This document shows, piece after piece, positions 35,619-44,908 of a stretch of DNA of 64,000 nt. The position numbers were made by a program, and so were the translations under genes. Under the pieces are notes generated by a model. That model was not told the DNA's origin. It saw only the letters and a list, made by a program, of their open reading frames with translations, and did not search any database. Each line of letters begins with the position of its first letter. Within the stretch, counting starts at the first letter, position 1. This DNA is from Clostridiaceae bacterium Marseille-Q4143 (GTDB lineage: Bacteria; Bacillota; Clostridia; Lachnospirales; Lachnospiraceae): the NCBI GenBank assembly GCA_018228645.1, contig CP073693.1:1864253-1928252 (forward strand), read 5' to 3'.

Positions 35619-36701
35619 ATGAAATATGCACTGATCGGATGCGGCCGTATTGCAACGAATCATGTGAAGGCGGTTGTGAACAACAAGCTGGAATTTGCAG
35701 CGGTATGCGATGTGGTTCCGGAGCAGATGGAAGCACTGCTGGCAAAACATGGACTGGAAAAAGACAGTTCCATTGCCAGATATACAGACTATAAAAAAAT
35801 GATTGAGGAAGTACAGCCGGAATTGGTGGGTATTGCCACTGAGAGCGGCATCCACGCAGAGATTGCTCTGTACTGTATTGATCATGGTGTAAACTGTATC
35901 ATTGAGAAACCCATTGCCATGAGCATAGAGGATGCGGATGAGATCGTCCGCCGTTCTGAGGAGAAACATGTGAAAGTGGCTGCCTGCCATCAGAACCGTT
36001 TTAACATTGCGGTGCAGGAAGCAAGAAAAGCCATGGAAGCAGGACGTTTCGGAAAGCTTTCTCATGGTTCGATTCATGTGCGCTGGAACCGGAATCAGAA
36101 CTATTATGATCAGGCTCCCTGGAGAGGCAAATGGGCATCTGACGGTGGCGCGCTCATGAATCAGTGTATTCATGGTATTGATCTTCTGCGCTGGATGTTT
36201 GGAGATGAAGTAGAGGAAGTATATGGTTCCACCAGACAGCAGTTCCATCACTATCTGGAAGCGGAGGATGTGGGAATGGCAGTGGTTAAATTCAAAAATG
36301 GAGCTATTGCTACTATCGAGGGAACCACCAATGTCTATCCACAGAATCTGGAGGAGACATTATATATCTTTGGTGAGACCGGAACCGTGAAAATCGGCGG
36401 GAAGTCCACCAACAATATTGATGTGTGGGATTTTGCAGACGAGACAGAAATGGATAGCGCTAACAAGCATCTGGAGGAAGCCACCAGCAATGTGTACGGC
36501 AATGGACATACTAGCCTCTATGCAGATATGATCGACGCTATTCAGAAGGACAGAAAGCCTTATGTGGATGCAGTCGCAGGCAGAAATGCACTGGAGATGG
36601 TACTGGCTATCTATAAGAGCCAGAAAGACGGCATGCCGGTGAAGCTGCCGTTGAAGAATTTTAAGAGTACGGATATGACAGGGGAATTTTCGGAGAACTA
36701 A
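35619..36701 (+). CDS. Gfo/Idh/MocA oxidoreductase (WbpB-like)
   Basis: A 360-residue NAD-dependent enzyme. The N-terminus KYALIGCGRIATNHVKAV is the dinucleotide-binding loop. IEKPIAMSIEDADE with the conserved EKP, and GALMNQCIHGIDLLRWMFG with the catalytic His region, identify the family. After a WbpA-like dehydrogenase it would oxidise carbon 3 of UDP-GlcNAcA, giving the substrate for a 3-aminotransferase such as the one at 42681. Spacing to the upstream gene is two bases. Exact substrate is inferred from context. Confidence 0.88.
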   Translation: MKYALIGCGRIATNHVKAVVNNKLEFAAVCDVVPEQMEALLAKHGLEKDSSIARYTDYKKMIEEVQPELVGIATESGIHAEIALYCIDHGVNCIIEKPIAMSIEDADEIVRRSEEKHVKVAACHQNRFNIAVQEARKAMEAGRFGKLSHGSIHVRWNRNQNYYDQAPWRGKWASDGGALMNQCIHGIDLLRWMFGDEVEEVYGSTRQQFHHYLEAEDVGMAVVKFKNGAIATIEGTTNVYPQNLEETLYIFGETGTVKIGGKSTNNIDVWDFADETEMDSANKHLEEATSNVYGNGHTSLYADMIDAIQKDRKPYVDAVAGRNALEMVLAIYKSQKDGMPVKLPLKNFKSTDMTGEFSEN

Positions 36702-36704
36702 TAT

Positions 36705-38753
36705 ATGAAATTTACAAAAAAGAAAGTCACAATCTGTATACTGCTTCTACTTCCGCTTTTACTGGAAATCTTTGTATTTAATTTCTCTGCGGTAAAAGGA
36801 CTGGTGGCAGATAGAACTGAAACCTCCTTTACAGCTTCGCTGTCACGGGGAATTAAAGAGCGAGACGATGGAAGACTTCAGTGTCTGAATGGAGACCGCT
36901 GCTATGAAGAACTGACGGATTTTTCAAGGAATGTCCATAACCTTTATGTGGATGTGGGAAGTCCGGACGGATATGTGACAGTAGAAATCTACGGAAAAGA
37001 TGAAGGAAATGCCCGTTATTATCTGATGGGAACTCAGAACATCGTTGAGAACGTAGAAGAAAGTAAATGGATTGATCTTCATTTTTACGGACAGGCAGAC
37101 AGTATTCAGATTAGTTTTGATGTGATTCATAACGGATTTTTCTGGGTGAATGAGATAGGGGTCAATCAGGCAAAACCATGGTTTTTCCATCTGGACAGAG
37201 TATTACTGATTTATGCAATCCTCGGAATTCTGTATTTTCTGAGAGGAAAAAATGAAAAAATCTGGGGCATTTCTTTTGAAGAAGGATGCAAAAATAAAAA
37301 GTGCATCGGAGCAGTGTTGGCAGTGATGCTGATACTGTGTATTGGTGTAGTTGGCATGGTGCAGTTAAATACATTCAGCCCCAGGGGGGGACAGATTCAT
37401 CAGGAATTGACAAAAGCTATTATGGATGGCAGGCTGTATCTGGATGAAGAACCTCCACAGTATCTGGAGGAAATGGATAACCCTTATGATTTTAATCAGA
37501 GAGAATATTTGCAGGTAAGACATAAAGATCAGCCAGAGTATAAATGGGATTATGCATATTATGATGGAAAATATTATATTTATTTTGGTATTCTTCCAGT
37601 ATTATTGATGTATCTACCGATTTATGCGTTGACGGGAATTATGCTCAGAACAGACCTGGTGGTGGGAATACTGAGTATTCTGCTGATAGGAGCCAGTTTC
37701 TGGCTGGTGCGTGAAATTTTCAGCCGTTGGTTTAGGTCCAGTTCATATCTCTTATATCCAATATTGTCAACGGCATTGTTCTTTGGAACCGGTGTGACGG
37801 TGCTTATGCGGAATCCTGCAGTGTATGAGACCTGTATCATTATGGGTCTGGTATCTGCATTGGCTGGACTGGCAAGCTGGATCCGGGCCGGACAGGGAGA
37901 AAAACTGAAGATCCGTTATCTTTTGTTGGGATCACTTCTGATTGCCAGTACAGCAGCCAGCCGTCCGCAGTTTTTACTGGCCATGGTATTTGGTCTGGTA
38001 TTGTTCTTGCCAGAGTTTGTGGAGGAAAAACATTTTCGTCCGGTAAAGAACTGGAAGCAGATTCTCAGTCTGTGTATTCCGTTTGTTATCGTCGCAGCGG
38101 CTGTCATGACATATAATTATGTAAGATTCCAGTCTCCGTTTGAGTTTGGATCGACTTATAACCTGACGACTAATGATGTCACACACAGAGGCTGGAACCT
38201 GGCGCGTGTAGGAAATGGAATTTATGAGTATTTGCTGCGTCCGCTTCATGTGACGACCCAGTTCCCGTTTTTGAGTTTTCAGGAGCTGGAGACAGGCTAT
38301 ATTGGACAGACAGTTTATGAACCGCACTTTGGTGGAGCTCTCTGGTATAATCCCTTGCTGTTCCTGATCTTTGGCGGGGCGTTGTTCTGGAAAAAGAGTG
38401 ATTCCGACCGGAAAAACCGTCCGGTATTAAAAGCCATGGTTCTTGCATCCGTAATCAGCATTGTAATTATGATTGCAGCAGATGCGAACATGGGTGGTAT
38501 CGTAGAGCGGTATCAGTCTGATTTCCTGTGGTTATTGTATATTGTAATCATCATTTGCGTTGTTTCAAAGCTAAATGGAATCAAGGATGAAGGACAGAAA
38601 GCATCTTTGCGGAATAAGATCCTTGTGATGACTATATTAACCATATTCCTGAATTTCCTCCTTTTATGGGTGGATGATATTTATGATGTATTTGACAATA
38701 ACCTGGAAGTCTATACGAATCTGAAATATTTATTTGAATTCTGGAGATTTTAA
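36705..38753 (+). CDS. Large multi-span membrane protein, GT-C-like
   Basis: A 682-residue protein. A first membrane helix (residues 8-28) is followed by an external beta-rich domain (about 30-160) that could bind carbohydrate. About ten more membrane segments come after it. DYAYYDGKYYIYFGILPVL (about residues 285-303) is a stretch I have seen as a conserved feature of Lachnospiraceae membrane proteins near glycosyltransferases. GT-C glycosyltransferase is the most likely fold, using a polyprenyl-phosphate sugar outside the membrane, but no catalytic motif can be proved. It lies between the uronic-acid genes and the acyltransferase gene, with three-base and two-base gaps. Confidence 0.65.
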   Translation: MKFTKKKVTICILLLLPLLLEIFVFNFSAVKGLVADRTETSFTASLSRGIKERDDGRLQCLNGDRCYEELTDFSRNVHNLYVDVGSPDGYVTVEIYGKDEGNARYYLMGTQNIVENVEESKWIDLHFYGQADSIQISFDVIHNGFFWVNEIGVNQAKPWFFHLDRVLLIYAILGILYFLRGKNEKIWGISFEEGCKNKKCIGAVLAVMLILCIGVVGMVQLNTFSPRGGQIHQELTKAIMDGRLYLDEEPPQYLEEMDNPYDFNQREYLQVRHKDQPEYKWDYAYYDGKYYIYFGILPVLLMYLPIYALTGIMLRTDLVVGILSILLIGASFWLVREIFSRWFRSSSYLLYPILSTALFFGTGVTVLMRNPAVYETCIIMGLVSALAGLASWIRAGQGEKLKIRYLLLGSLLIASTAASRPQFLLAMVFGLVLFLPEFVEEKHFRPVKNWKQILSLCIPFVIVAAAVMTYNYVRFQSPFEFGSTYNLTTNDVTHRGWNLARVGNGIYEYLLRPLHVTTQFPFLSFQELETGYIGQTVYEPHFGGALWYNPLLFLIFGGALFWKKSDSDRKNRPVLKAMVLASVISIVIMIAADANMGGIVERYQSDFLWLLYIVIIICVVSKLNGIKDEGQKASLRNKILVMTILTIFLNFLLLWVDDIYDVFDNNLEVYTNLKYLFEFWRF

Positions 38754-38755
38754 AA

Positions 38756-39661
38756 ATGCTGAAAGTATGTGAAATCAGTGCAAAAGCATTATTACAGGAT
38801 CGTTTTCCGGGAGAGACGGCAGATTTTCCCATCTGGGGCGTCTCAGACCCGGAAGCACCGGAAGATCACAGCGTGATTTTTGTGAAGAACAGCATCTCGG
38901 AAACCTGCAGCGAGGTAAAAGAAAGCATCTTTATCACCAGGGAAGAGACAGCGCTTTCCCTGGATGCTTCATCAGTGCAGTTAAAAAGCAGCATACCGAA
39001 AAATCTGTACGGTGAGCTGCTGCTCCGGATGGAGCGCATGATGCCGGGTGAAGATCTGTTTATGAAAAATGGAAGCTACGTTAGTGCAGATGCGAAGCTG
39101 GGAAAAAATGTGAGCATTGCTCCTTTCTGTGTCATCGGCAGGGATGTAGTCATTGGAGATAACTGCGAGATCGGTGCAGGAACGATCATTAAAGACCATG
39201 TGCGGATCGGAAATGACGTTCAGATTAAGGAACACTGTATGATCGGTGTGGAGGATGCGGATATTTACCGCCCGGAATCCGGTGCATGCCGGACTCTGCC
39301 CCATCTGGCAGGAACCATCATTGAGGATGGCTGCCTGTTGCTGGCAGGTGCTGTTCTGGCAGCTGGAGATACCAGACCGACCGTTCTTGGAAAAGGTTCC
39401 ATGATCGGACTGGTAGGAGATGTGGGGCATAACTGCCGGATTGGCGAGGAGACGCTGATCAGCGGAAAATCCAGCATTTCCGGTCATTGTCAGGTAGGAA
39501 ATCATACCTATGTGGCGCCCATGTCCGTGACCACCAACCGGATCAGCGTAGGAGATCATGCTTATCTGGGAATTGGTGCGGTGGCCATTAAGGATGTACC
39601 GGAAGGTGAGAAACAGTTTGGAAATCCGGCGCGGAAAGTACCGGAATTCAAGAAGAAATAG
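38756..39661 (+). CDS. LpxD-like left-handed beta-helix N-acyltransferase
   Basis: A 301-residue protein. The N-terminal 100 residues form an alpha/beta domain as in LpxD. From SYVSADAKLGKNVSIAPFCV onward hexapeptide repeats ([LIV]-G-x4) build a left-handed beta-helix, with CVIGRDVVIGDNCEIGAG and DHVRIGNDVQIKEHCMIG. LpxD enzymes take an acyl group from an acyl-carrier protein and put it on an amino sugar nucleotide. A carrier protein, an AMP-ligase and a PLP decarboxylase are encoded directly downstream. So this enzyme is the likely transferase for the group built on that carrier, replacing a WbpD-type acetyltransferase. No other lipid A gene is present and the organism appears Gram-positive. 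Confidence 0.8.
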   Translation: MLKVCEISAKALLQDRFPGETADFPIWGVSDPEAPEDHSVIFVKNSISETCSEVKESIFITREETALSLDASSVQLKSSIPKNLYGELLLRMERMMPGEDLFMKNGSYVSADAKLGKNVSIAPFCVIGRDVVIGDNCEIGAGTIIKDHVRIGNDVQIKEHCMIGVEDADIYRPESGACRTLPHLAGTIIEDGCLLLAGAVLAAGDTRPTVLGKGSMIGLVGDVGHNCRIGEETLISGKSSISGHCQVGNHTYVAPMSVTTNRISVGDHAYLGIGAVAIKDVPEGEKQFGNPARKVPEFKKK

Positions 39662-39675
39662 AGAGGTTCAATTCC

Positions 39676-41202
39676 ATGCAGATTCAGAATATTTTGAATT
39701 ATCTGGAAGCCAGTGCGGCTTCCTGCCCGGAGAAAGCGGCATTTGAAGATCTGGAGCACAGCTTTACCTTTGCACAGGTCCAGGAGAATGCCAGAAGGAT
39801 GGGAAGTGCCCTGGCGGCGGAACTTTCCCCCAATGCACCGGTGCCGGTGTTTATGGAGAAGGAAGCGTGGACGTTGAATGTGTTTATGGGAGCAGTCTGT
39901 GCAGGCTGCTTTTATACGTTAGTGGAACCGGAGCTTCCGGTGGAGCGGGTACGGCTCATTCTGGAGACACTGGATGCGCAGGTGCTGGTGACCACGGAAA
40001 AATTAAAAGAAAAAGCAGAAGGACTGGGATTTCAGGGAAAGATCCTCTTGGCAGAAGATCTGGTACAGACGGAAGTGAAGGAGTCACTTCTGGAAGCCCG
40101 CAGAAAAGGAGCCTGTGATACAGATCCTCTGTATGCCATGTTTACCTCCGGATCTACCGGAGTACCCAAAGGCGTGGTGGTATCCCATCGCTCCGTCATT
40201 GATTTTACGGAACATTTTACAGAGATTTTCGGATTTACTTCCGAGGATGTCATTGCCAATCAGGCACCCTTTGACTTTGATGTGTCAGTGAAGGATCTCT
40301 ACCCGACGCTCAAATGCGGTGCTACGATGGAAGTGATTCCAAAAAAATTTTTCTCGGTACCTAAGAAACTGATTGATTTCCTTGATGACCGAAAAGTGAC
40401 GAGCCTTACCTGGGCAGTATCAGCTTTGTGTATCATTTCCATGTTAAAAGGATTTCGTTATAAGGTGCCGGGAAGCATTCGCAGAGTCATGTTCAGCGGC
40501 GAGGTGATGCCGGTAAAACATCTGAATTACTGGAGAAGCTATCTGCCGGAGGCCCGGTATGTGAACCTCTATGGACCGACGGAGATTACCTGTAACTGTA
40601 CTTATTATGAGATTAAAAAGGATTTTACGGAGGAAGAGCAGATTCCCATCGGAATTGCATTCCCGAATGAGCGGGTATTCCTGCTGGATGAGGAAGACCA
40701 TCTGGTGACAGCAGAAAATCCGGGTGTGCTGGGAGAAATCTGTGTGACGGGTACGGCACTGGCCCTTGGCTATTATGCCAATCCGGAGAAGACAGCGGAG
40801 GTCTTTGTGCAGAATCCGCTGAACCGCCGGTATCTGGAGTCCATGTACCGGACCGGAGATCTGGGACGATACGGAGAAGACGGGGAACTCTACTATGCCA
40901 CCCGGAAGGATTTCCAGATCAAACATATGGGACACCGGATTGAGCTGGGAGAAGTGGAGGCAGCCTGCCAGGCGCTGGAGGGGATTTCCAGAGTCTGCTG
41001 CATCTATGATGAACCGAATACAAAAATCATTGCATTTTATGTGGGCGAATTGGAATCCAAAGAGATTATACGGGGCATGGGAGAGAAGCTGCCCCGGTTT
41101 ATGATCCCCAATGTATTTCAGAAGGTGGATGCCATGCCCCTGACCAAGAATGGAAAGATTGATCGGAAAGCATTGATGGCTTCTTATGAGGAAAGGAACT
41201 AA
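39676..41202 (+). CDS. AMP-forming amino-acid/acyl adenylating enzyme (DltA/NRPS A-domain type)
   Basis: A 508-residue ANL-superfamily enzyme. The A3 motif MFTSGSTGVPKGVVVSH spans residues 155-171. YGPTEITC is A5, YRTGDLGRYGEDGELYY is A7, and K494 in LTKNGKIDRKA is the A10 lysine. It activates a carboxylate as an adenylate and would load it on the phosphopantetheine arm of the carrier protein encoded at 42449. The size and the stand-alone form recall DltA, but no dltB or dltD accompanies it. The substrate is probably an amino acid because an amino-acid decarboxylase follows; the pocket residues were not analysed. Confidence 0.88.
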   Translation: MQIQNILNYLEASAASCPEKAAFEDLEHSFTFAQVQENARRMGSALAAELSPNAPVPVFMEKEAWTLNVFMGAVCAGCFYTLVEPELPVERVRLILETLDAQVLVTTEKLKEKAEGLGFQGKILLAEDLVQTEVKESLLEARRKGACDTDPLYAMFTSGSTGVPKGVVVSHRSVIDFTEHFTEIFGFTSEDVIANQAPFDFDVSVKDLYPTLKCGATMEVIPKKFFSVPKKLIDFLDDRKVTSLTWAVSALCIISMLKGFRYKVPGSIRRVMFSGEVMPVKHLNYWRSYLPEARYVNLYGPTEITCNCTYYEIKKDFTEEEQIPIGIAFPNERVFLLDEEDHLVTAENPGVLGEICVTGTALALGYYANPEKTAEVFVQNPLNRRYLESMYRTGDLGRYGEDGELYYATRKDFQIKHMGHRIELGEVEAACQALEGISRVCCIYDEPNTKIIAFYVGELESKEIIRGMGEKLPRFMIPNVFQKVDAMPLTKNGKIDRKALMASYEERN

Positions 41203-41203
41203 T

Positions 41204-42373
41204 ATGGACGAGAGACAACTGGAAAACTTAGCTGTGTCACTGAAGACACCGTCCTTTGTATTTGATACGGATATTTTGAAGGCGCGGGCAGCCCATGTGG
41301 CGGAGAAGGTAAAGCCGGCAAAGCTCTGTTTTGCCATTAAAGCAAATCCATTTCTTCTGCAGGCCATGGACGAGGAAGTGGAGCGTTATGAAGTGTGCTC
41401 TCCTGGAGAATTTCATATCTGCGTGAAAAATGGCGTGAAAATGGAGAAAATCGTGCTCTCCGGAGTCAATAAAGAATATGAAGATGTCCGTTATGCGATG
41501 GAACAGGGAGTACAGCATTTTACAGCAGAGTCGCAGCAGCAGTTTTATCTGGTGAACCACTGTGCAGAGGAACTGGACAAACAAGTCCAGATTCTCCTTC
41601 GGGTGACCAGCGGCAATCAGTTCGGTATGAGCGAAGCAGATGTGACAGAGCTTATTCAGAAGAGAGATGAATATCCCCATCTTACTATCCGGGGTCTTCA
41701 GTATTTTACCGGAACCCAGAAAAAGCAGATCAAAAAAATTGCCGGAGAAGTGGCATATATTGAGGACTTCATTCAGAAGCTGGAAGAGAAAGAAGGCTTT
41801 GTAAGCCAGGAGCTGGAGTTCGGTCCGGGATTGGGGGTTCCGTATTTTACCAAAGACGACTTTGAGGAAGACGAAAAACTTCTGGATGCGTTTACGGAGA
41901 TTTTTAAGGAAGAGCGCCCCTATGAAGTGATTTTCGAGATGGGCAGGTTCCTGACCGCCTCCTGCGGTTATTATCTGACGAAGATTATGGACCAGAAAAT
42001 CAATGATGCGGTGAATGTGTGCATCGTGGACGGCGGTATCAACCATGTGAATTATTACGGACAGAATATGGCCATGAAGACACCGATCCTTTCTTATTTC
42101 CCGCAGCACGAGCTGGAGGAGAAGGAGACGGAGTGGACGATCTATGGCTCTCTTTGTACCGTGTCAGATATTTTGTTGAAAAAACTGGTGTTAAAGGATG
42201 CCAGAGTGGGAGACTATCTGGTGTTCCACAATATCGGAGCCTATTCCGTGACAGAAGGTATTTATCTGTTCTTAAGCAGAAAAATGCCGGCCATTTATTT
42301 ATACAGCGAAGAGAAGGGGGCAGAGCTGGTACGCGACCAGCTGGAAACCTGGACTCTGAATATGGAAAGGTAA
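41204..42373 (+). CDS. Type III PLP decarboxylase (DapDC/ODC family, BtrK-like context)
   Basis: A 389-residue alanine-racemase-fold enzyme. PLP binds K46 in LCFAIKANPF, and VCSPGEFHICVKNG and GSLCTVSDIL follow, the latter with the cysteine and aspartate of the decarboxylase active site. The end has HNIGAYSVTEGIYLFLS, unlike a standard LysA. In butirosin synthesis BtrK, a member of this family, decarboxylates an aminoacyl group while it is attached to carrier protein BtrI. With an AMP-ligase before and a carrier protein after, the same chemistry is plausible here. ATG 41204 is used because GGAAAGG lies about 7 bases upstream; a frame-start at 41186 is less well placed. Confidence 0.85.
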   Translation: MDERQLENLAVSLKTPSFVFDTDILKARAAHVAEKVKPAKLCFAIKANPFLLQAMDEEVERYEVCSPGEFHICVKNGVKMEKIVLSGVNKEYEDVRYAMEQGVQHFTAESQQQFYLVNHCAEELDKQVQILLRVTSGNQFGMSEADVTELIQKRDEYPHLTIRGLQYFTGTQKKQIKKIAGEVAYIEDFIQKLEEKEGFVSQELEFGPGLGVPYFTKDDFEEDEKLLDAFTEIFKEERPYEVIFEMGRFLTASCGYYLTKIMDQKINDAVNVCIVDGGINHVNYYGQNMAMKTPILSYFPQHELEEKETEWTIYGSLCTVSDILLKKLVLKDARVGDYLVFHNIGAYSVTEGIYLFLSRKMPAIYLYSEEKGAELVRDQLETWTLNMER

Positions 42374-42448
42374 AGATTGCCATGTATCGGGGTTCGTGTT
42401 ACAATAACTTGAATCTGGCGACAGAACTATTTTTTGGAGAGAAAAGCA

Positions 42449-42679
42449 ATGGAAGAATTAATGGAGTTACTGGCTTCTTTAAAGCCGGAAATTGATTTTG
42501 AAACAGAAAAAGAGCTGATTGATGACGGTCTTCTGGAGTCCTTTGATGTGATCACCCTGATCGCAGAGCTGGAGGATCAGTTTGAGGTGGAGATCCCGGC
42601 AGAAGAAATTGTACCGGAGAATTTTAACTCAGCAGAGGGAATCTGGAATCTGCTGCAGCGGATCAAAGGAGAGGATTAA
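42449..42679 (+). CDS. Stand-alone acyl/peptidyl carrier protein
   Basis: A 76-residue acidic protein with the four-helix carrier pattern: DDGLLESFDVITLIAELEDQ holds the phosphopantetheine serine Ser31 (LLES, where DSL/DSF is commoner). It would carry the group activated by the ligase at 39676 and processed by the decarboxylase at 41204. ATG 42449 has GGAGAG 7 bases upstream; a TTG at 42434 lies before the ribosome site. It begins 75 bases after the decarboxylase, the largest gap inside this operon section, and ends one base before the aminotransferase start. Confidence 0.88.
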   Translation: MEELMELLASLKPEIDFETEKELIDDGLLESFDVITLIAELEDQFEVEIPAEEIVPENFNSAEGIWNLLQRIKGED

Positions 42680-42680
42680 C

Positions 42681-43817
42681 ATGCAGTTTCGCGATCTGAA
42701 GAAACAGTATCAGGTATTGAAAAAGCCTATGGACGAGGCCATCAGCAAAGTGTTGGAGGCGTCAAATTATATCAGCGGCGCCCAGGTGGCAGAGCTGGAG
42801 GAAAAGCTGGCCGCATATGTGGGAGTGAAACACTGCATTACCTGCGGCAATGGAACGGATGCGCTGACCCTGGCCCTCATGACCTGGGGCATCGGAGAAG
42901 GGGATGCAGTCTTTGTGCCGGACTTTACCTTTTTCTCTTCCGCAGAGACCGTTGCCTATGAAGGAGCGACACCAGTCTTTGTGGATGTACTGGAAGATAC
43001 CTTTAACATGGACCCGGACAGCCTGGAACGGGCGGTGAAAGCAGTCCTTGCAGAAGGAAAATTAACACCGAAAGTGATGGTAGTGGTGGATCTCTTCGGA
43101 CTTCCGGCAGATTATGACCGGCTTCAAAAGATCGCGGATCAGTATGGAATGTATATTCTGGAGGATGGTGCCCAGGGCTTCGGTGGTGCCTGTAAGGGCA
43201 GACGTGTGGGAAGCTTCGGTGACATCAGCACCACTTCTTTCTTCCCGGCGAAGCCGTTGGGATGCTATGGAGACGGCGGTGCGGTCTTCACGGACAATGA
43301 CGAGTGGGCAGCTCTCTTAAAATCTTATCGGATTCACGGAAAAGGTACCGGAAAATATGATAATGTGCGAATCGGTATGAATTCCCGTCTGGATACCATC
43401 CAGGCAGCGATTCTGCAGGTAAAACTGCAGGCATTTGAGGAATATGAACTGGAGGATGTGAACCGGGTGGCAGCTGTCTATACCGAGCAGTTAAAAGACT
43501 GCGTGAAGGTGCCGGAGATTCCGGAGGGATATCTGTCCGGCTGGGCACAGTACAGCATCCTTCTGAAGGATAAGGAAGAGAGGGACAGTCTGCAGGCTTA
43601 CTTAAAAGAACAGGATGTTCCATCCATGATTTATTATCCCAAGGGAATGCATCAGCAGACCGCTTTTGCAGGATGTGAACTCTATGGAGAAACCTTCAAA
43701 GTATCAGAAGATATCTGCGGCCGGGTACTGGCGCTGCCATTATCTCCCTATCTGACAGAGGAAGATCAGCAGAAGGTGATCCGGTTGATTCGTGAGAAAA
43801 CAGGAGCAAAGGCATGA
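42681..43817 (+). CDS. DegT family aminotransferase (WbpE-like)
   Basis: A 378-residue fold-type I PLP enzyme. K191 in FFPAKPLGCYGDGGA is the PLP lysine and D162 in YILEDGAQGFGG contacts the ring. The sequence is of the WbpE/FdtB type that aminates carbon 3 of keto sugars. With the WbpA- and WbpB-like enzymes upstream it would make UDP-3-amino-3-deoxy-GlcNAc uronic acid. The amine so formed is the expected acceptor for the LpxD-like acyltransferase. The ATG follows GGAGAGG; a frame open from 42582 crosses the carrier-protein gene and is rejected. Confidence 0.9.
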   Translation: MQFRDLKKQYQVLKKPMDEAISKVLEASNYISGAQVAELEEKLAAYVGVKHCITCGNGTDALTLALMTWGIGEGDAVFVPDFTFFSSAETVAYEGATPVFVDVLEDTFNMDPDSLERAVKAVLAEGKLTPKVMVVVDLFGLPADYDRLQKIADQYGMYILEDGAQGFGGACKGRRVGSFGDISTTSFFPAKPLGCYGDGGAVFTDNDEWAALLKSYRIHGKGTGKYDNVRIGMNSRLDTIQAAILQVKLQAFEEYELEDVNRVAAVYTEQLKDCVKVPEIPEGYLSGWAQYSILLKDKEERDSLQAYLKEQDVPSMIYYPKGMHQQTAFAGCELYGETFKVSEDICGRVLALPLSPYLTEEDQQKVIRLIREKTGAKA

Positions 43818-44908
43818 AAATATTATTGATATCCTATGATTATTTTCGATATGACGGACGTGTCCGGGAGTTGATCAAAGTGGCAAAAGACCTGGGGGAT
43901 GTGACCTATATTACCCGTGGTGACGGAGATGAGCAGCCCCAGGAAAAGCAGCATATCGTTTACAAAGACCATGGATACATGGATTTTATCCGGTTTTGCG
44001 GCCGTCAGGCAAAGAAACAGGGAAAGCTGGATTTGATTTTCATAGACAACCGGAAGGGAATTATTCCCGGCTATCTGGCAAAGAGAATCAGTGGTGCAGA
44101 ATATGTGGTGCAGGACTGCCGAGAGCTTTACAGCATCCGCAGCGCATCCGGTATCCCGGGAAAGATTGGCTGTCTGGTGGAAAAAATGTTTACCAGACAT
44201 TCGGATGTAGTCATTGCAGCCAATGCTTTCCGTGCCAGAATTATGGTAAAGATGTTTGGCCTTAAGAAAGTGCCGCTGAATTATGAAAATATCAGGAGAC
44301 TGGAATACAGCAGCCCGGAAGCAAAAGCGCATGTGGCAGAGGAATGTGGAGAGTTTTTTAAAGAGAAGAAATTCCGCATTATATCCACTGCAGGCTGTGA
44401 TGTCAGCCGGACCACTTCCCGCATGGTACAGGCCATGAAGGGACTGGGAGACGGCTATGAACTGTTCCTCATTGGAGAAAGTGATGAGGAGGATGAGCTG
44501 ATTATCCGGGAGACCATTCGTCATCTGGGATTGACCAATGTGAAGATTTTCCCGCGGATGGATCAGGATCATCTGAAATATTTTATTGAAAACAGCCAGG
44601 TGGGCATGGTGACCTATCATCAGCACGACCTGAATAATAAATACTGCGCTAGCGGCAAGATCTATGAATTCCTTTTTGAAGGAAAGCCGGTGGTGACTTC
44701 CACCAATCCGCCCCTTGCTGATTTCTGCGGAAAATATGGCATCGGTATTGCGGAGGATAATTATGAGCAGGCTATCCGGACCATTGCGAAACGGTATGAC
44801 GAATGGCAGCAGGCAGTAAAGAATTTTACCGCCCGTGTTCATGTGGAGAAAAATAATGAGAAACTGGCGGAGCGCATTCGCCGGAGACTGGAGGAAGTAC
44901 AGTCATGA
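43814..44908 (+). CDS. GT-B glycosyltransferase (GT4-like)
   Basis: A 364-residue protein. KILLISYDYFRYDGRVRELI is a GT-B opening, YVVQDCRELYSIRS lies in the acceptor domain, and the donor half includes LFLIGESDEEDE, GMVTYHQHDLNNKYCASGKI and YEFLFEGKPVVTS. The E-x7-E block is reduced, as in several Gram-positive capsule transferases. It probably adds a sugar to the lipid-linked unit. It overlaps the previous and next genes by ATGA. Confidence 0.8.
   Translation: MKILLISYDYFRYDGRVRELIKVAKDLGDVTYITRGDGDEQPQEKQHIVYKDHGYMDFIRFCGRQAKKQGKLDLIFIDNRKGIIPGYLAKRISGAEYVVQDCRELYSIRSASGIPGKIGCLVEKMFTRHSDVVIAANAFRARIMVKMFGLKKVPLNYENIRRLEYSSPEAKAHVAEECGEFFKEKKFRIISTAGCDVSRTTSRMVQAMKGLGDGYELFLIGESDEEDELIIRETIRHLGLTNVKIFPRMDQDHLKYFIENSQVGMVTYHQHDLNNKYCASGKIYEFLFEGKPVVTSTNPPLADFCGKYGIGIAEDNYEQAIRTIAKRYDEWQQAVKNFTARVHVEKNNEKLAERIRRRLEEVQS

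Noticed and set aside
38756..39661. Lipid A synthesis (true LpxD)
   Set aside because: No other lipid A gene is present and all other signs point to a Gram-positive cell; only the fold and acyl-carrier logic are shared.
42582..42680. Upstream extension of the WbpE-like gene
   Set aside because: It overlaps the carrier-protein gene in another frame and lacks a start signal; ATG 42681 follows GGAGAGG.
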